This document shows, one piece after another, positions 44,130 to 53,020 of a DNA stretch of 64,000 nt; position 1 is the stretch's first letter; each line of letters begins with the position of its first letter. The notes under the pieces are model-generated. The model did not search any database. It was not told the origin of the DNA and saw only the letters and a list, made by a program, of their open reading frames with translations. The position numbers and the translations under genes were made by a program. The DNA is from Microbacterium sp. C7(2022) (lineage in GTDB: Bacteria > Actinomycetota > Actinomycetes > Actinomycetales > Microbacteriaceae): NCBI RefSeq assembly GCF_028823665.1, contig NZ_JAPEHV010000002.1, positions 248,001 to 312,000 on the forward strand, written 5' to 3'.

Positions 44130-45461
44130 ATGACCAAGCGTCAACGAAGCCGCGCGGCGCTCGCCCTCGTCGCGGCGGGAATACTCACCCTTTCGGCCTG
44201 CACCCAGGTCGAGCCCGACACCGATACCGACACGGGCGATCCCGACGCGATCAGCACCGGCGCCGGCGTTACCGTCGAGCCTTGCCCGGACGCCGTCAAC
44301 GCGGACAACGGATGCATTTACCTCGGCGTTCTCTCCGACCTCACCGAGGGGCCGTTCGCTGCGCTCGCCGTGCCGATCACCGACGCACAGCGCGCATTCT
44401 GGGCGCAGGTGAACGAGGATGGCGGAATCGGCGGCTATGACGTCGACATCGACACGTACACCCGCGACACGAAGTATCAGGCTGCCGAGCACGCGGCGCA
44501 GTACCAGCAGATCGCTGACAGCATCGCGGGGATCGCCCAGTCCCTCGGCACCGTCAACACTGAATCGGTACTGCCCGACATGATCGAACGGAGCCTGGTG
44601 ACCGTTCCTACCTCATGGTGGTCCGGCTACGCCTTCGACGACAACGACGGCGGGATCATCCTCGAGACCGGTTACTCGTACTGCACCGAGGCACTGGCGG
44701 GTCTGGACTGGTTCGCCGAAACGAACGGTGCACCCACGACCGTGCAGGCGGTGGGCTATCCCGGCGACTACGGCGGGGACTCCGCCGAAGGCGTGAACCG
44801 GTGGGCCGAGGTCAACGGCGCAACCGCACTGGAGGCCATCGGTACGGGCCCCAACCAAGTGGTCGGAAACCAGGACGCCGTCGTGGCCGCTGTGGCTGCC
44901 GGCTCCCCCGACGTCGTTGTGTTGGCAGTCGGCCCCGCAGAGACCGCTGAGATCGTCGGCAAGCTCGCCGCCGGAGGCTACCAAGGCCGCTTCTTGGGCG
45001 CGTTGCCCACGTGGAACCCGGCCCTGCTCGACTCGGCGGCCGCGCCGGCTCTGATCGGCCTGTACAACCACATGACGCCCTATGAGAACTGGGATGGTTC
45101 CAGCGCCGCGATTGAAGCAGTGAAGGCATCGCTCGACGGCGAACTTCCGGCGAACGGTGGGTACATCATCGGCTGGGCGATCGGCTATCCGCTGAAGGCC
45201 GCACTCGAGGCGGCCGCCGAGGCGGGCGACCTCACGCCCGAGGGCATCGCGGCCGTCGTCGACGGTCTGACGGTCGACTTCGAGGGCATGATGCAACCGC
45301 ACACGTACGGTGGGGACCCTCAGGCGAACGCCAACCAGGCCGTCAACATCGGTGTCCCCGATCCCGACGTCGAGCTCGGGCTCCGGACGATCGAGAGTTT
45401 CTACGAGGGCTCATCGTTCGATCAAACGGACTACTCGGCCGCCTGCGTCGCGACCAGCTGA
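44130..45461 (+). CDS. livJ: ABC importer substrate-binding lipoprotein, LivJ type
   Basis: 443-residue periplasmic-binding-protein type I lipoprotein. Signal peptide with lipobox LSAC (Cys24), a Thr/Asp-rich linker, then the Peripla_BP_6 fold beginning YLGVLSDLTEGPFAALAVPITD. Substrate cannot be read from sequence; the acyl-CoA synthetase in the operon argues for a carboxylic acid rather than only Leu/Ile/Val. ATG 44130 is preceded by AAAGGAG. It is the last operon gene and is followed by an inverted repeat. Confidence 0.9.
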   Translation: MTKRQRSRAALALVAAGILTLSACTQVEPDTDTDTGDPDAISTGAGVTVEPCPDAVNADNGCIYLGVLSDLTEGPFAALAVPITDAQRAFWAQVNEDGGIGGYDVDIDTYTRDTKYQAAEHAAQYQQIADSIAGIAQSLGTVNTESVLPDMIERSLVTVPTSWWSGYAFDDNDGGIILETGYSYCTEALAGLDWFAETNGAPTTVQAVGYPGDYGGDSAEGVNRWAEVNGATALEAIGTGPNQVVGNQDAVVAAVAAGSPDVVVLAVGPAETAEIVGKLAAGGYQGRFLGALPTWNPALLDSAAAPALIGLYNHMTPYENWDGSSAAIEAVKASLDGELPANGGYIIGWAIGYPLKAALEAAAEAGDLTPEGIAAVVDGLTVDFEGMMQPHTYGGDPQANANQAVNIGVPDPDVELGLRTIESFYEGSSFDQTDYSAACVATS

Positions 45462-45470
45462 CACCCGTCT

Positions 45471-45527
45471 CGAGGTTGCGCGAATCGCACCCGGGTCCTC
45501 ACCGGCGATGTGGTTCGTGCAACCTCG
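45471..45527. terminator. Inverted repeat between livJ and azlD
   Basis: Arms 45471-45484 and 45514-45527 pair over 14 bp with one G-T pair; the 29-base loop is long. It lies between converging genes and probably terminates both. Confidence 0.5.
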
Positions 45528-45545
45528 ACGTGTGTCCGGCGCGGG

Positions 45546-45860
45546 TCAAGCCGCCCAGCCCCAGGCTCGCAGCAGCGCCGCGGTGAGCGCCGCCGCGGCG
45601 ACCACAACAAGGAACGGCGCGCGAAGCATGAGCAGGCCTGCTGCCACGAGCACCGCCGGCACTCGCGCGTCCACGGTGATCGCCTGACCGACGCCGAGCG
45701 TTTGCACGGCGACCAGCGCGGCGAGCAGAGCCACCGTCAACAGGTCTGCGATGCGCGATGTCCGCGGCGCCTCGAGCAAACGCGGGGGTATCGCGTACCC
45801 GAGTGCTTTGAGGGCAACGCAGATGATGGATGCCACAAGAATGCCGTTCCACAACGTCAT
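45546..45860 (-). CDS. azlD: AzlD branched-chain amino acid exporter small subunit
   Basis: 104-residue membrane protein with about four hydrophobic helices, matching the AzlD family (YALKALGY-like segment, SRIADLLTVALLAALV). It works with AzlC to export branched-chain amino acids or analogues. ATG 45860 overlaps the azlC stop (ATGA). Placement next to a liv-type importer operon, on the opposite strand, is suggestive of a shared substrate class but not proof. Confidence 0.88.
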   Translation of the reverse strand: MTLWNGILVASIICVALKALGYAIPPRLLEAPRTSRIADLLTVALLAALVAVQTLGVGQAITVDARVPAVLVAAGLLMLRAPFLVVVAAAALTAALLRAWGWAA

Positions 45861-46624
45861 GGCAGCCCCTCTCTCTCGGCCACATCGTCGGGTTCGTCCC
45901 ACGCCCGCTCGGACTCGGGCGTCGACCACATGTTCGTCCAGCCGACGATGATGGCCACCACTGCAGCGATGATGACGGGGAGTCCCGGCATGAGCACCGG
46001 GGTGAGCACGGTGGCGACGACCGCAGCGGCGATGCCCACGATGATCGGCTGGCGATGGCGAAGGCGCGGCCACAGCAGCGCAAGGAAGGCCGCCGCGGCC
46101 GCGGCATCCAATCCCCACGCCCGAGGATCACCGAGCACATCACCGAGAAGTGCGCCGAGCAGGGTCGAGAGATTCCAGCCGATGTAGATCCCGACACCGG
46201 TCACCCAGAAGCCCACCTGGCGTGCACGCGGATCGTGCTGGGCGAGCGCGACAGCGGTGGACTCGTCGATCGTGAACGGCGTCGCCAGCACGCGCCGCCA
46301 GACGTGGGTGCCGATGATCGGCACCATCCGGATCGAGTAGGCGACGTTGCGCACGCCCAACAACGCCGCTGACGCAATCGCCGCTGGCATGGCCGCAATG
46401 CCGCCAGCGGCCAGCACACCGACGAACGCGAACTGCGACCCACCCGTGAACATCAGCAGGCTCAGCACACAGGTCTGCCACACGTCGAGGCCGGCGGCCA
46501 CGCCCAGCGCACCGAATGACACACCGTAGGCGCTGGTCGCCAGCGCGACGCCGAGGCCTTCGCGCGCAGCGCGGCTCACGTCGCTGCCGCGACGCGCACG
46601 GTCGGGGCTCGCGTTCGAATTCAC
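45857..46624 (-). CDS. azlC: AzlC branched-chain amino acid exporter large subunit
   Basis: 255-residue AzlC family permease. About seven or eight hydrophobic segments; conserved SFGALGVAAGLDVWQT, MFTGGSQFAFVGV, GVRNVAYSIRM and PFTIDESTAVA. The acidic C-terminal tail (ESERAWDEPDDVAEREG) is cytoplasmic. GTG 46624 lies exactly six bases after TAGCAT, so transcription is probably leaderless. Confidence 0.91.
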   Translation of the reverse strand: MNSNASPDRARRGSDVSRAAREGLGVALATSAYGVSFGALGVAAGLDVWQTCVLSLLMFTGGSQFAFVGVLAAGGIAAMPAAIASAALLGVRNVAYSIRMVPIIGTHVWRRVLATPFTIDESTAVALAQHDPRARQVGFWVTGVGIYIGWNLSTLLGALLGDVLGDPRAWGLDAAAAAAFLALLWPRLRHRQPIIVGIAAAVVATVLTPVLMPGLPVIIAAVVAIIVGWTNMWSTPESERAWDEPDDVAEREGLP

Positions 46625-46636
46625 CCACCGATGCTA
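46625..46636 (-). promoter_or_regulatory. Leaderless -10 element for azlC
   Basis: On the minus strand TAGCAT, six bases, GTG 46624. Confidence 0.5.
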
Positions 46637-46708
46637 CAGACAACGCGGCGACCACCGGGGTGGCCACCGCGTTGAAAGTGGATCGCGCTGGTGCGCGTCA
46701 GAAAGAGA

Positions 46709-48622
46709 TCAGGCGTTCGCGTCCTGACGCTTGAGGCGCGCGGCGGCCCGACCACGCTCGGTGGCGTCGAGCACGACCTTGCGGATGCGCACCATCTCGG
46801 GTGTCACCTCGACGCATTCGTCGTCGCGGGCGAACTCGAGGCTCTCCTCCAGCGACAGCTGACGTGGGGGCGTCATCGACTCGAAGGAGTCGGCGGTCGA
46901 CGAACGCATGTTCGTGAGCTTCTTCTCCTTAGTGATGTTGACGTCCATGTCATCGGCGCGTGCGTTTTCACCGATGACCATTCCCTCGTACACCTCTTGC
47001 GTGGGCTGCACGAAGAACGACATGCGCTCCTGCAGGGCAATGATCGCGAAGGGCGTGACGACGCCCGCGCGGTCGGCGACGATCGACCCGTTCTGGCGGG
47101 TCACGATGTGACCCGCCCAATCGTCGTATCCGTGCGAAATCGCGTTGGCGATACCGGTGCCGCGTGTGGTCGAGAGGAACTCGGTGCGGAAGCCGATCAG
47201 ACCGCGCGAAGGAACGACGAACTCCATGCGTACCCAGCCGGTGCCGTGGTTCGTCATGTTGTCCATGCGGCCCTTGCGCGCCGCCATCAGCTGAGTGATC
47301 GCGCCCAGGTACTCTTCGGGCGCGTCGATGGTCAGGTGCTCGAACGGCTCCTTGACCTTTCCGTCTTCACCCTTACGCGTGACCACCTGCGGCTTGCCGA
47401 CGGTGAGCTCAAAGCCCTCACGGCGCATGTTCTCCACCAGGATCGCCAGGGCGAGCTCGCCGCGACCCTGCACCTCCCAGGCGTCGGGGCGTCCGATGTC
47501 GACGACCTTGAGCGAGACGTTTCCGATGAGCTCACGGTCGAGGCGGTCCTTGACCATGCGCGCGGTGAGCTTGTGTCCCTTAACCTTTCCCACCAGCGGC
47601 GACGTGTTGGTGCCGATGGTCATCGAGATGGCCGGGTCATCGACCGTGATGGCGGGCAGAGGGCGCACGTCCTCGGGGTCGGCGATGGTCTCGCCGATGG
47701 TGATCTCTTCAAAGCCAGCGATGGCGACGATGTCACCGGGGCCCGCGGACTCGGCCGGGTAGCGCTCGAGCGCGCGGGTCTTCAGGAGTTCGGTGATGCG
47801 CGCGTTGCTGGTGGTGCCGTCCGAGCGGACCCACGCGACGGTCTGGCCCTTTTTGAGCGTGCCGTTGAAGACACGCAGCAGCGCGAGGCGGCCGAGGAAC
47901 GGGCTCGAGTCAAGGTTCGTAACCCACGCCTGCAGGGGCGCCTCGTCGTCATACTCCGGCGCGGGAACGTGCTGCAGGATCGCCTCGAACAGCGGCTCGA
48001 GGTCGTCGTTGTCGGGCAGGTCGCCGTTCGCGGGTCGGGTGCGGGATGCCGCTCCCGCGCGCCCCGAGGCGTACACCACCGGCACGTCGAGCAGAGCGTC
48101 GACGTCGAGGTCGGGTACGTCGTCCTGCAGGTCCGAGGCCAGACCCAACAGCAGGTCGTGCGCTTCTTCCTCGACTTCGGCGATCCGAGCGTCAGGACGG
48201 TCGGTCTTGTTCACCAGGAGGATCACGGGAAGCTTCGCTTCGAGCGCCTTGCGCAGCACGAAGCGCGTCTGCGGCAGCGGCCCCTCGCTGGCATCCACCA
48301 GAAGAACAACGCCGTCGACCATCGACAGGCCGCGCTCGACCTCGCCACCGAAGTCGGCGTGGCCGGGCGTGTCGATCACGTTGATGGTGACGGGAACATC
48401 GCTGTGGATGCCGTTGTACGTGATCGCCGTGTTCTTTGCGAGGATCGTGATGCCCTTTTCGCGCTCAAGATCGTTCGAGTCCATCGCGCGCTCTTCCACG
48501 TGCGAGTGCTCGCCGAACGAGCCAGTCTGGCGGAGCATGGCATCCACGAGCGTGGTCTTGCCATGGTCAACGTGGGCGACGATTGCCACGTTGCGGAGGT
48601 CCGGACGGAGGGCGCGGGCCAT
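46709..48622 (-). CDS. typA: Ribosome-associated translational GTPase TypA/BipA
   Basis: 637-residue EF-G-like GTPase involved in ribosome assembly and stress adaptation. G1 AHVDHGKTTLVDAML, G2 region REKGITILAKNTAI, G3 DTPGHADFGGEVER, G4 VNKTDRPDARI. EF-G domain II and III-like segments follow, then the BipA-specific C-terminal domain (RSSTADSFESMTPPRQL). ATG 48622 is preceded by AAGGA. TAGACT at 48676-48671 on the minus strand is a likely -10. Confidence 0.96.
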   Translation of the reverse strand: MARALRPDLRNVAIVAHVDHGKTTLVDAMLRQTGSFGEHSHVEERAMDSNDLEREKGITILAKNTAITYNGIHSDVPVTINVIDTPGHADFGGEVERGLSMVDGVVLLVDASEGPLPQTRFVLRKALEAKLPVILLVNKTDRPDARIAEVEEEAHDLLLGLASDLQDDVPDLDVDALLDVPVVYASGRAGAASRTRPANGDLPDNDDLEPLFEAILQHVPAPEYDDEAPLQAWVTNLDSSPFLGRLALLRVFNGTLKKGQTVAWVRSDGTTSNARITELLKTRALERYPAESAGPGDIVAIAGFEEITIGETIADPEDVRPLPAITVDDPAISMTIGTNTSPLVGKVKGHKLTARMVKDRLDRELIGNVSLKVVDIGRPDAWEVQGRGELALAILVENMRREGFELTVGKPQVVTRKGEDGKVKEPFEHLTIDAPEEYLGAITQLMAARKGRMDNMTNHGTGWVRMEFVVPSRGLIGFRTEFLSTTRGTGIANAISHGYDDWAGHIVTRQNGSIVADRAGVVTPFAIIALQERMSFFVQPTQEVYEGMVIGENARADDMDVNITKEKKLTNMRSSTADSFESMTPPRQLSLEESLEFARDDECVEVTPEMVRIRKVVLDATERGRAAARLKRQDANA

Positions 48623-48670
48623 GAGGGAATCCTTGCGAGAGTGGGAGAATGCCCGGATTCGGGCGTGGCC

Positions 48671-48676
48671 AGTCTA
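48671..48676 (-). promoter_or_regulatory. Probable -10 for typA
   Basis: TAGACT on the minus strand, giving a leader of about 40 bases with AAGGA before ATG 48622. Confidence 0.4.
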
Positions 48677-48723
48677 TCCCCGGAACCCTGAAGAGCGCGT
48701 GCACGCGCGCCACAACCAGCGGT

Positions 48724-49404
48724 TCACGCTGCGCGAAGCACTCCGTCGACGATGTGCAGCACGCGATCTGCTCGCTGGACGACGCTCGGATCATGCGTGG
48801 AGAGAAGAACAGCGAGGTTCTCCTCTCGAGCGATCGACTCGATCAGACCGAGCATGGCTTCCGCGGTGTGCGAGTCGAGTTGTCCGGTCGGTTCGTCGGC
48901 CAGCAGGATGCGGGGCGAACCGGCCAGGGCGCGGGCGATTCCGACGCGCTGCTGCTGCCCGCCCGACAACTCTGCTGGGCGCTGGGATCCGTGCGAGCCG
49001 AGCCCGACTCGCTCGAGCAGACGGGTGACCTCACGATCGCGAGTGGCGGCATCCGACTTGCGCATGCGTAGGGGCAGCTCGATGTTCTCTCGCGCCGAAA
49101 GCGCTCCGATGAGACCGAACGACTGGAAGACGAAGCCGATCTCTTCGCGTCGAACGCGATCGATCACGCTCTCGGAGGCGGACGTCATCTCGACGTCACC
49201 GATCGTGACGGACCCCGTCGTGACCGGTTGAATCCCGCCCAGCGCGTGGAGCAGGGTCGTCTTTCCCGCCCCGGACGGGCCCACGAGGGCTACGAACTCC
49301 CCAGGATGCAGGCTGAGCGACGCATCCGCCAGGGCCGTGACATCGCCCGCGCCCGTGCGGTGAACCACACTGACCCCGGACGCGACCAGCACCGGTGACA
49401 TCAT
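48724..49404 (-). CDS. ABC ATPase of the FtsX-type system, second copy
   Basis: 226-residue MacB/LolD-type NBD. Walker A VGPSGAGKTTLLHA, Q-loop FVFQSFGLIGALSARENIELP, signature AELSGGQQQRVGIARAL, Walker B ILLADEPTGQLD, switch His LLSTHDPSVVQ. It is the last gene of the operon permease-permease-ATPase-ATPase; its ATG overlaps the upstream stop (ATGA). It probably energises one or both permeases for extrusion or extracytoplasmic mechanotransmission; cargo unknown. Confidence 0.88.
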   Translation of the reverse strand: MMSPVLVASGVSVVHRTGAGDVTALADASLSLHPGEFVALVGPSGAGKTTLLHALGGIQPVTTGSVTIGDVEMTSASESVIDRVRREEIGFVFQSFGLIGALSARENIELPLRMRKSDAATRDREVTRLLERVGLGSHGSQRPAELSGGQQQRVGIARALAGSPRILLADEPTGQLDSHTAEAMLGLIESIAREENLAVLLSTHDPSVVQRADRVLHIVDGVLRAA

Positions 49405-50321
49405 GACGCCTCCCCCTCATCGTCGTTCTGTTGCGGTGCACGATCGCCCGGCCACACCCCCACGTGATCGGCCTCCAGGCGTAGCCGAACGCGATCACGC
49501 AGGGCCAACTGGTCGATGTAGTCGGCGGGCAGTTGCATCCGCCCCACCCTGTCGAGGACGACGAACTCCTCGGCCATCGCGTGTTCGCGACCTTCGACGT
49601 CGGTATGAGTCCAGCGCAGGACTTCGGTCGCCGTGCGCCCGTCGCGGATCTGGATGGTGCGCCCGACGTGTTCGGACACCGCGGGATCGTGCGTGACGAT
49701 CACGGCCGTCGTGCCGAGTTCACGATTCACGCGACGGAACGTCTCGAGGACCTCGGCGGTTGTGTGCTCATCAAGATCCCCTGTCGGTTCATCGGCCAAC
49801 AGCACCCGCGGTTCGTTGGCGAGCGCGACGGCAATGGCAACCCGCTGCTGTTGACCGCCCGAGAGTTCGGCCGGACGCTTGCCGGCGTGATCAGCCACAC
49901 CCACCATGTCCAGCAGCTCTCGCGCACGCTGTGGCGCGGACCTGTCACCGCCGATCGCTCGCGCGAGGTGCACGTTCTCTTCTGCGGTCAGGTAGGGCAA
50001 GAGGTTTCGCGCGGTCTGTTGCCAGACGAAACCGACCACCTCTCGACGGTAGGCGACGCGCTCACGCGCAGAGAGCGAAGGGAGGTCGCGCCCGGCGACG
50101 ACGGCCTTGCCCGCGGTGGGGGCATCTAGCGCCGACAAGATCGACAGCAGTGTGGACTTGCCCGAACCGGACGCACCCACCACGGCGACCAGTTCCCCCG
50201 CGCCGACCACCAGATCGAGGCCCTGCAGCGCCTGAACTTCGATGTCCGCCACGGTGAAGATGCGCACGAGCCCCTCGCAGAAGATCTCAGGGTCGCGCTC
50301 GGCGATGTCAACAGATGTCAT
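49401..50321 (-). CDS. ABC ATPase of the FtsX-type system with AbrB-like C-terminal domain
   Basis: 306 residues. NBD (about 1-235): Walker A VGASGSGKSTLLS, Q-loop FVWQQTARNLLPYLTAEENV, signature AELSGGQQQRVAIAVAL, Walker B LLADEPTGDLD, switch His VIVTHDPAV. After a short linker, residues 251-290 read like an AbrB/MazE swapped-hairpin element (VVLDRVGRMQLPADY, then LRDRVRLRLEADHVGVWP). The rest is an acidic tail. ATG 50321 overlaps the permease stop (TGATG) and follows GGAGGA; the frame is open to 50384. Confidence 0.87.
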   Translation of the reverse strand: MTSVDIAERDPEIFCEGLVRIFTVADIEVQALQGLDLVVGAGELVAVVGASGSGKSTLLSILSALDAPTAGKAVVAGRDLPSLSARERVAYRREVVGFVWQQTARNLLPYLTAEENVHLARAIGGDRSAPQRARELLDMVGVADHAGKRPAELSGGQQQRVAIAVALANEPRVLLADEPTGDLDEHTTAEVLETFRRVNRELGTTAVIVTHDPAVSEHVGRTIQIRDGRTATEVLRWTHTDVEGREHAMAEEFVVLDRVGRMQLPADYIDQLALRDRVRLRLEADHVGVWPGDRAPQQNDDEGEAS

Positions 50322-53020
50322 CAGTCCTCCTCGGATCTGAGAATGGTCGCCAGAGATGTCGTACGCGCCGCGGCAACGCTCCACACCACGGCCGCACCGA
50401 GCGCGACGATCACGACGCCGATCAATCCAGCCGTGAGGACCGGGTCGACTGTGAGCGCGGGCTGAACGGCACCGCCCGTGAAGGGGCGCAGATCGATCGA
50501 GGCGATCACGATCACGGGGAGCACCGCTCCCAGCACAATGCCGCCGACGAGCGAGGTCACGCCCAGCGGGACGAACTCCCAGGCGATGATCCCTCGCGCT
50601 TGACGGCGACGAAGTCCCATCGTGCGCAACAGTCCAATGGTCCGCGATCGCTCGTCGCGCATCACGCCCGCCACCAGCAAGAGCGCCACGACCGACAGCG
50701 CCAGCGCAAGCCCCACCGCGGCCAACAGCGCCACACGCAATGCGGCGACTGCCGGCGACGAGCGGATCGCCTCGGTACGGGCGTCCAACGACTCGACCGT
50801 GTGCGCGCTGCCGATGACGCTGCCCAGGTCCGCAATCACGCGGGCAAGATCTGCGTCTTCGGTGACATCCACGAGCGCGACGCGGGGGTAGAAACCCAGC
50901 CCGGTGACCGCTTCGTAGTCGGCGGCATCCACGACGAAGACCTCGCCCGTCACGCTCGACCCCAGAACACGAGCGACGGAGGCTTCGATGCTCACGTCGG
51001 CCCGCCCTGCCATTGCCGCGCCCACGCCGACCTCGGCAGACAGCGGAGTTGTCGCGATCGCCTGCACCGGGGTCTGTCCGGGGACGATGCGACCCGCCGG
51101 CATCCCTCCGGCCATGCCTTCTTGAATCCGGGACAAGCGCGCGATGTCGGATGCCACGACGGTCGCATTCGCCTGACCATCCGGTCCGCTCACACTCACG
51201 CGGTCGCCCATGAGCAGTCCCGTGGCCTCGGCAACGCCGTCGACAGCGCGCATCGCCTCGAGTTGGTCCGCCGTAAGAAATGGGCCGGCCAAGTGAAGAT
51301 CAGCGCCGACTTGGCGTTCGGCTGCGGCAACGGCGCCACGGTCTACCGTCGCGAGCACGAGGGAGGAGAATACGGCGATCGCAACGGCCACAAGCATCGC
51401 GAGGACGGCCGTGGAGCCTGCCGCCGCTCCGCGGATGTTGCGGGCCGCACCCACCATGGCGACGACGCCGCGCCCCCGGTCAGCGACTCGAAGGGCGAGC
51501 GAGAGGGGCAACGGGTGCAGGCGTACGACGACGAGCGCGAGGGCGACAGTGGCCAACAATGGCGCCACGATCACCAACGGGTCCACGGGCCCAGAGGTCG
51601 AGCCGACACCGCGGATCACGAGCAACGCCACCGCGACGATCGCCAGGACTACCACCGTCGCCTGGGCCGCTCGTGCCAGACGGCTCGGTGGGGTCGCGCC
51701 CATGTCGCGCCGCTCGCGCTCGCTGCCGTTGTTGGACAGCGCGCTGGCAAGCGCGAGCGAGCCGGTGACCCCCACGAGCAGTGCGAGAGCGCTTGATACG
51801 GGTCCGGCATCGGCGGGCGTCCATGCGACCCCGATAACGGTCCCGAGCGCGGCAGCCGGGAGGCCCAGCGCGAGTCCTTCCGCGCCCAGCAGTCGCCGCA
51901 ACCGCGCCGCCGGCGCGCCGCGAGCCGAGAGCAACGTCAGGTCGGGTCGCCGGCGGCGCACAATGAGGGCTGCCGCGAGAACGATGAGCGCCACGGTGAC
52001 GGCCAGCGGACCTGTGACCGCCACAGCGAGGATCGCGCTCGCAGAATGAGAGCGCGCGAGTGCAGTGTCGAGCACATCGAGCACCGCCGTGGAGAAACGG
52101 ATCCGGTGATCCCCGCTGTCGTCGATCGCCAGAGAACTCGCGGACGCTCGGCGTAGGCCCGCCAGGAGTTCTTCCGGATCAGCTGCTTCGGCGCGCGATG
52201 CGTCCACGGGGTACCACGCGGACGTTTCGAGCTGGGTGGGGAACTCATCTGCCAACCGCGACCATCCCGCAGCGTCCACGTACGCGGCCGCGGTGGCCGT
52301 CGGCCTACGGTTTCCGTCGTCGAAGAAGAACGCCGCAGTCGTCGGTGGCAAATGCTGCCAGCGCCCGTCCGCCGCGTCCACCGGTTCGGTAAGTCCAACG
52401 AGCACCACATCGAGGGGTCCTGATGCGCCCTCGATGGATCGAACTTCCCCGAGGGGCCACACGATCGTGTCCGCCGCAGACACGGTGAGTACCAGCTCTA
52501 CCGCGTCGCCCTGCTCCCCGGCCGAGGGCCAACTCCCCTCGACAAGGGTCAGGTTCGTCTGCAGCCTCGGGTCTGCGGCCAGTTGCACCTCGCCATTCGG
52601 CGACGTCGCGGGCAATTCCTCTGGCACTGCGGCCGTCGGGCGCGTGTAGACGACGAACTCTGCCGGGTCGGTGATGTGCACGACAGAGGGATCGAAGTCT
52701 GCACGGTTATCGCTCAGCCGCTGGGCGAGTTCGCCGAGCACCGCTCCTGCCCCGGTGTCCCACCCCGAGGTGAGCTCGGCATCGGTGGCTGAACCGTAGC
52801 TCGGCCCCGAAAACGACACGCCCGCGAGATCACGGCCCGATGGAGCGATCTCGCCGATGCGATACGACACTTCATCGCGAATGACGCCGACCAACGCACG
52901 TGGTGCGGCAGCAATCACGAACGCAGCGAGGGCTGTGAGCGCGACGATCACCAGGGCAGCAGAGCGCGGCGTCGCAAACCGGCGACGCATGAGAGACATC
53001 AGGCTCGGTGAGGTCTTCAT
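50321..53020 (-). CDS. Large FtsX-type ABC permease, second copy
   Basis: 899-residue permease. One N-terminal membrane helix (about 20-42) is followed by a long extracytoplasmic domain. A central set of helices comes next (LAVAVTGPLAVTVALIVLAAA onward), with the FtsX-like core near residues 320-450, then a second extracytoplasmic domain (about 600-750). C-terminal helices carry the FtsX cytoplasmic signature MRDERSRTIGLLRTMGLRRRQARGI. The architecture is that of 10-helix LolC/MacB-related permeases. The start overlaps the stop of the preceding permease (ATGA). Cargo unknown. Confidence 0.86.
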   Translation of the reverse strand: MKTSPSLMSLMRRRFATPRSAALVIVALTALAAFVIAAAPRALVGVIRDEVSYRIGEIAPSGRDLAGVSFSGPSYGSATDAELTSGWDTGAGAVLGELAQRLSDNRADFDPSVVHITDPAEFVVYTRPTAAVPEELPATSPNGEVQLAADPRLQTNLTLVEGSWPSAGEQGDAVELVLTVSAADTIVWPLGEVRSIEGASGPLDVVLVGLTEPVDAADGRWQHLPPTTAAFFFDDGNRRPTATAAAYVDAAGWSRLADEFPTQLETSAWYPVDASRAEAADPEELLAGLRRASASSLAIDDSGDHRIRFSTAVLDVLDTALARSHSASAILAVAVTGPLAVTVALIVLAAALIVRRRRPDLTLLSARGAPAARLRRLLGAEGLALGLPAAALGTVIGVAWTPADAGPVSSALALLVGVTGSLALASALSNNGSERERRDMGATPPSRLARAAQATVVVLAIVAVALLVIRGVGSTSGPVDPLVIVAPLLATVALALVVVRLHPLPLSLALRVADRGRGVVAMVGAARNIRGAAAGSTAVLAMLVAVAIAVFSSLVLATVDRGAVAAAERQVGADLHLAGPFLTADQLEAMRAVDGVAEATGLLMGDRVSVSGPDGQANATVVASDIARLSRIQEGMAGGMPAGRIVPGQTPVQAIATTPLSAEVGVGAAMAGRADVSIEASVARVLGSSVTGEVFVVDAADYEAVTGLGFYPRVALVDVTEDADLARVIADLGSVIGSAHTVESLDARTEAIRSSPAVAALRVALLAAVGLALALSVVALLLVAGVMRDERSRTIGLLRTMGLRRRQARGIIAWEFVPLGVTSLVGGIVLGAVLPVIVIASIDLRPFTGGAVQPALTVDPVLTAGLIGVVIVALGAAVVWSVAAARTTSLATILRSEED

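Noticed and set aside
46691..48691. 666-codon frame antisense to typA
   Set aside because: High-GC shadow frame; its translation has no recognisable domain and typA is fully conserved on the other strand.
50315..51796. 493-codon plus-strand frame opposite the second FtsX-type permease
   Set aside because: The composition (Arg, His, Asp, Gly) is typical of antisense frames in high-GC DNA; no start signal and no domain.
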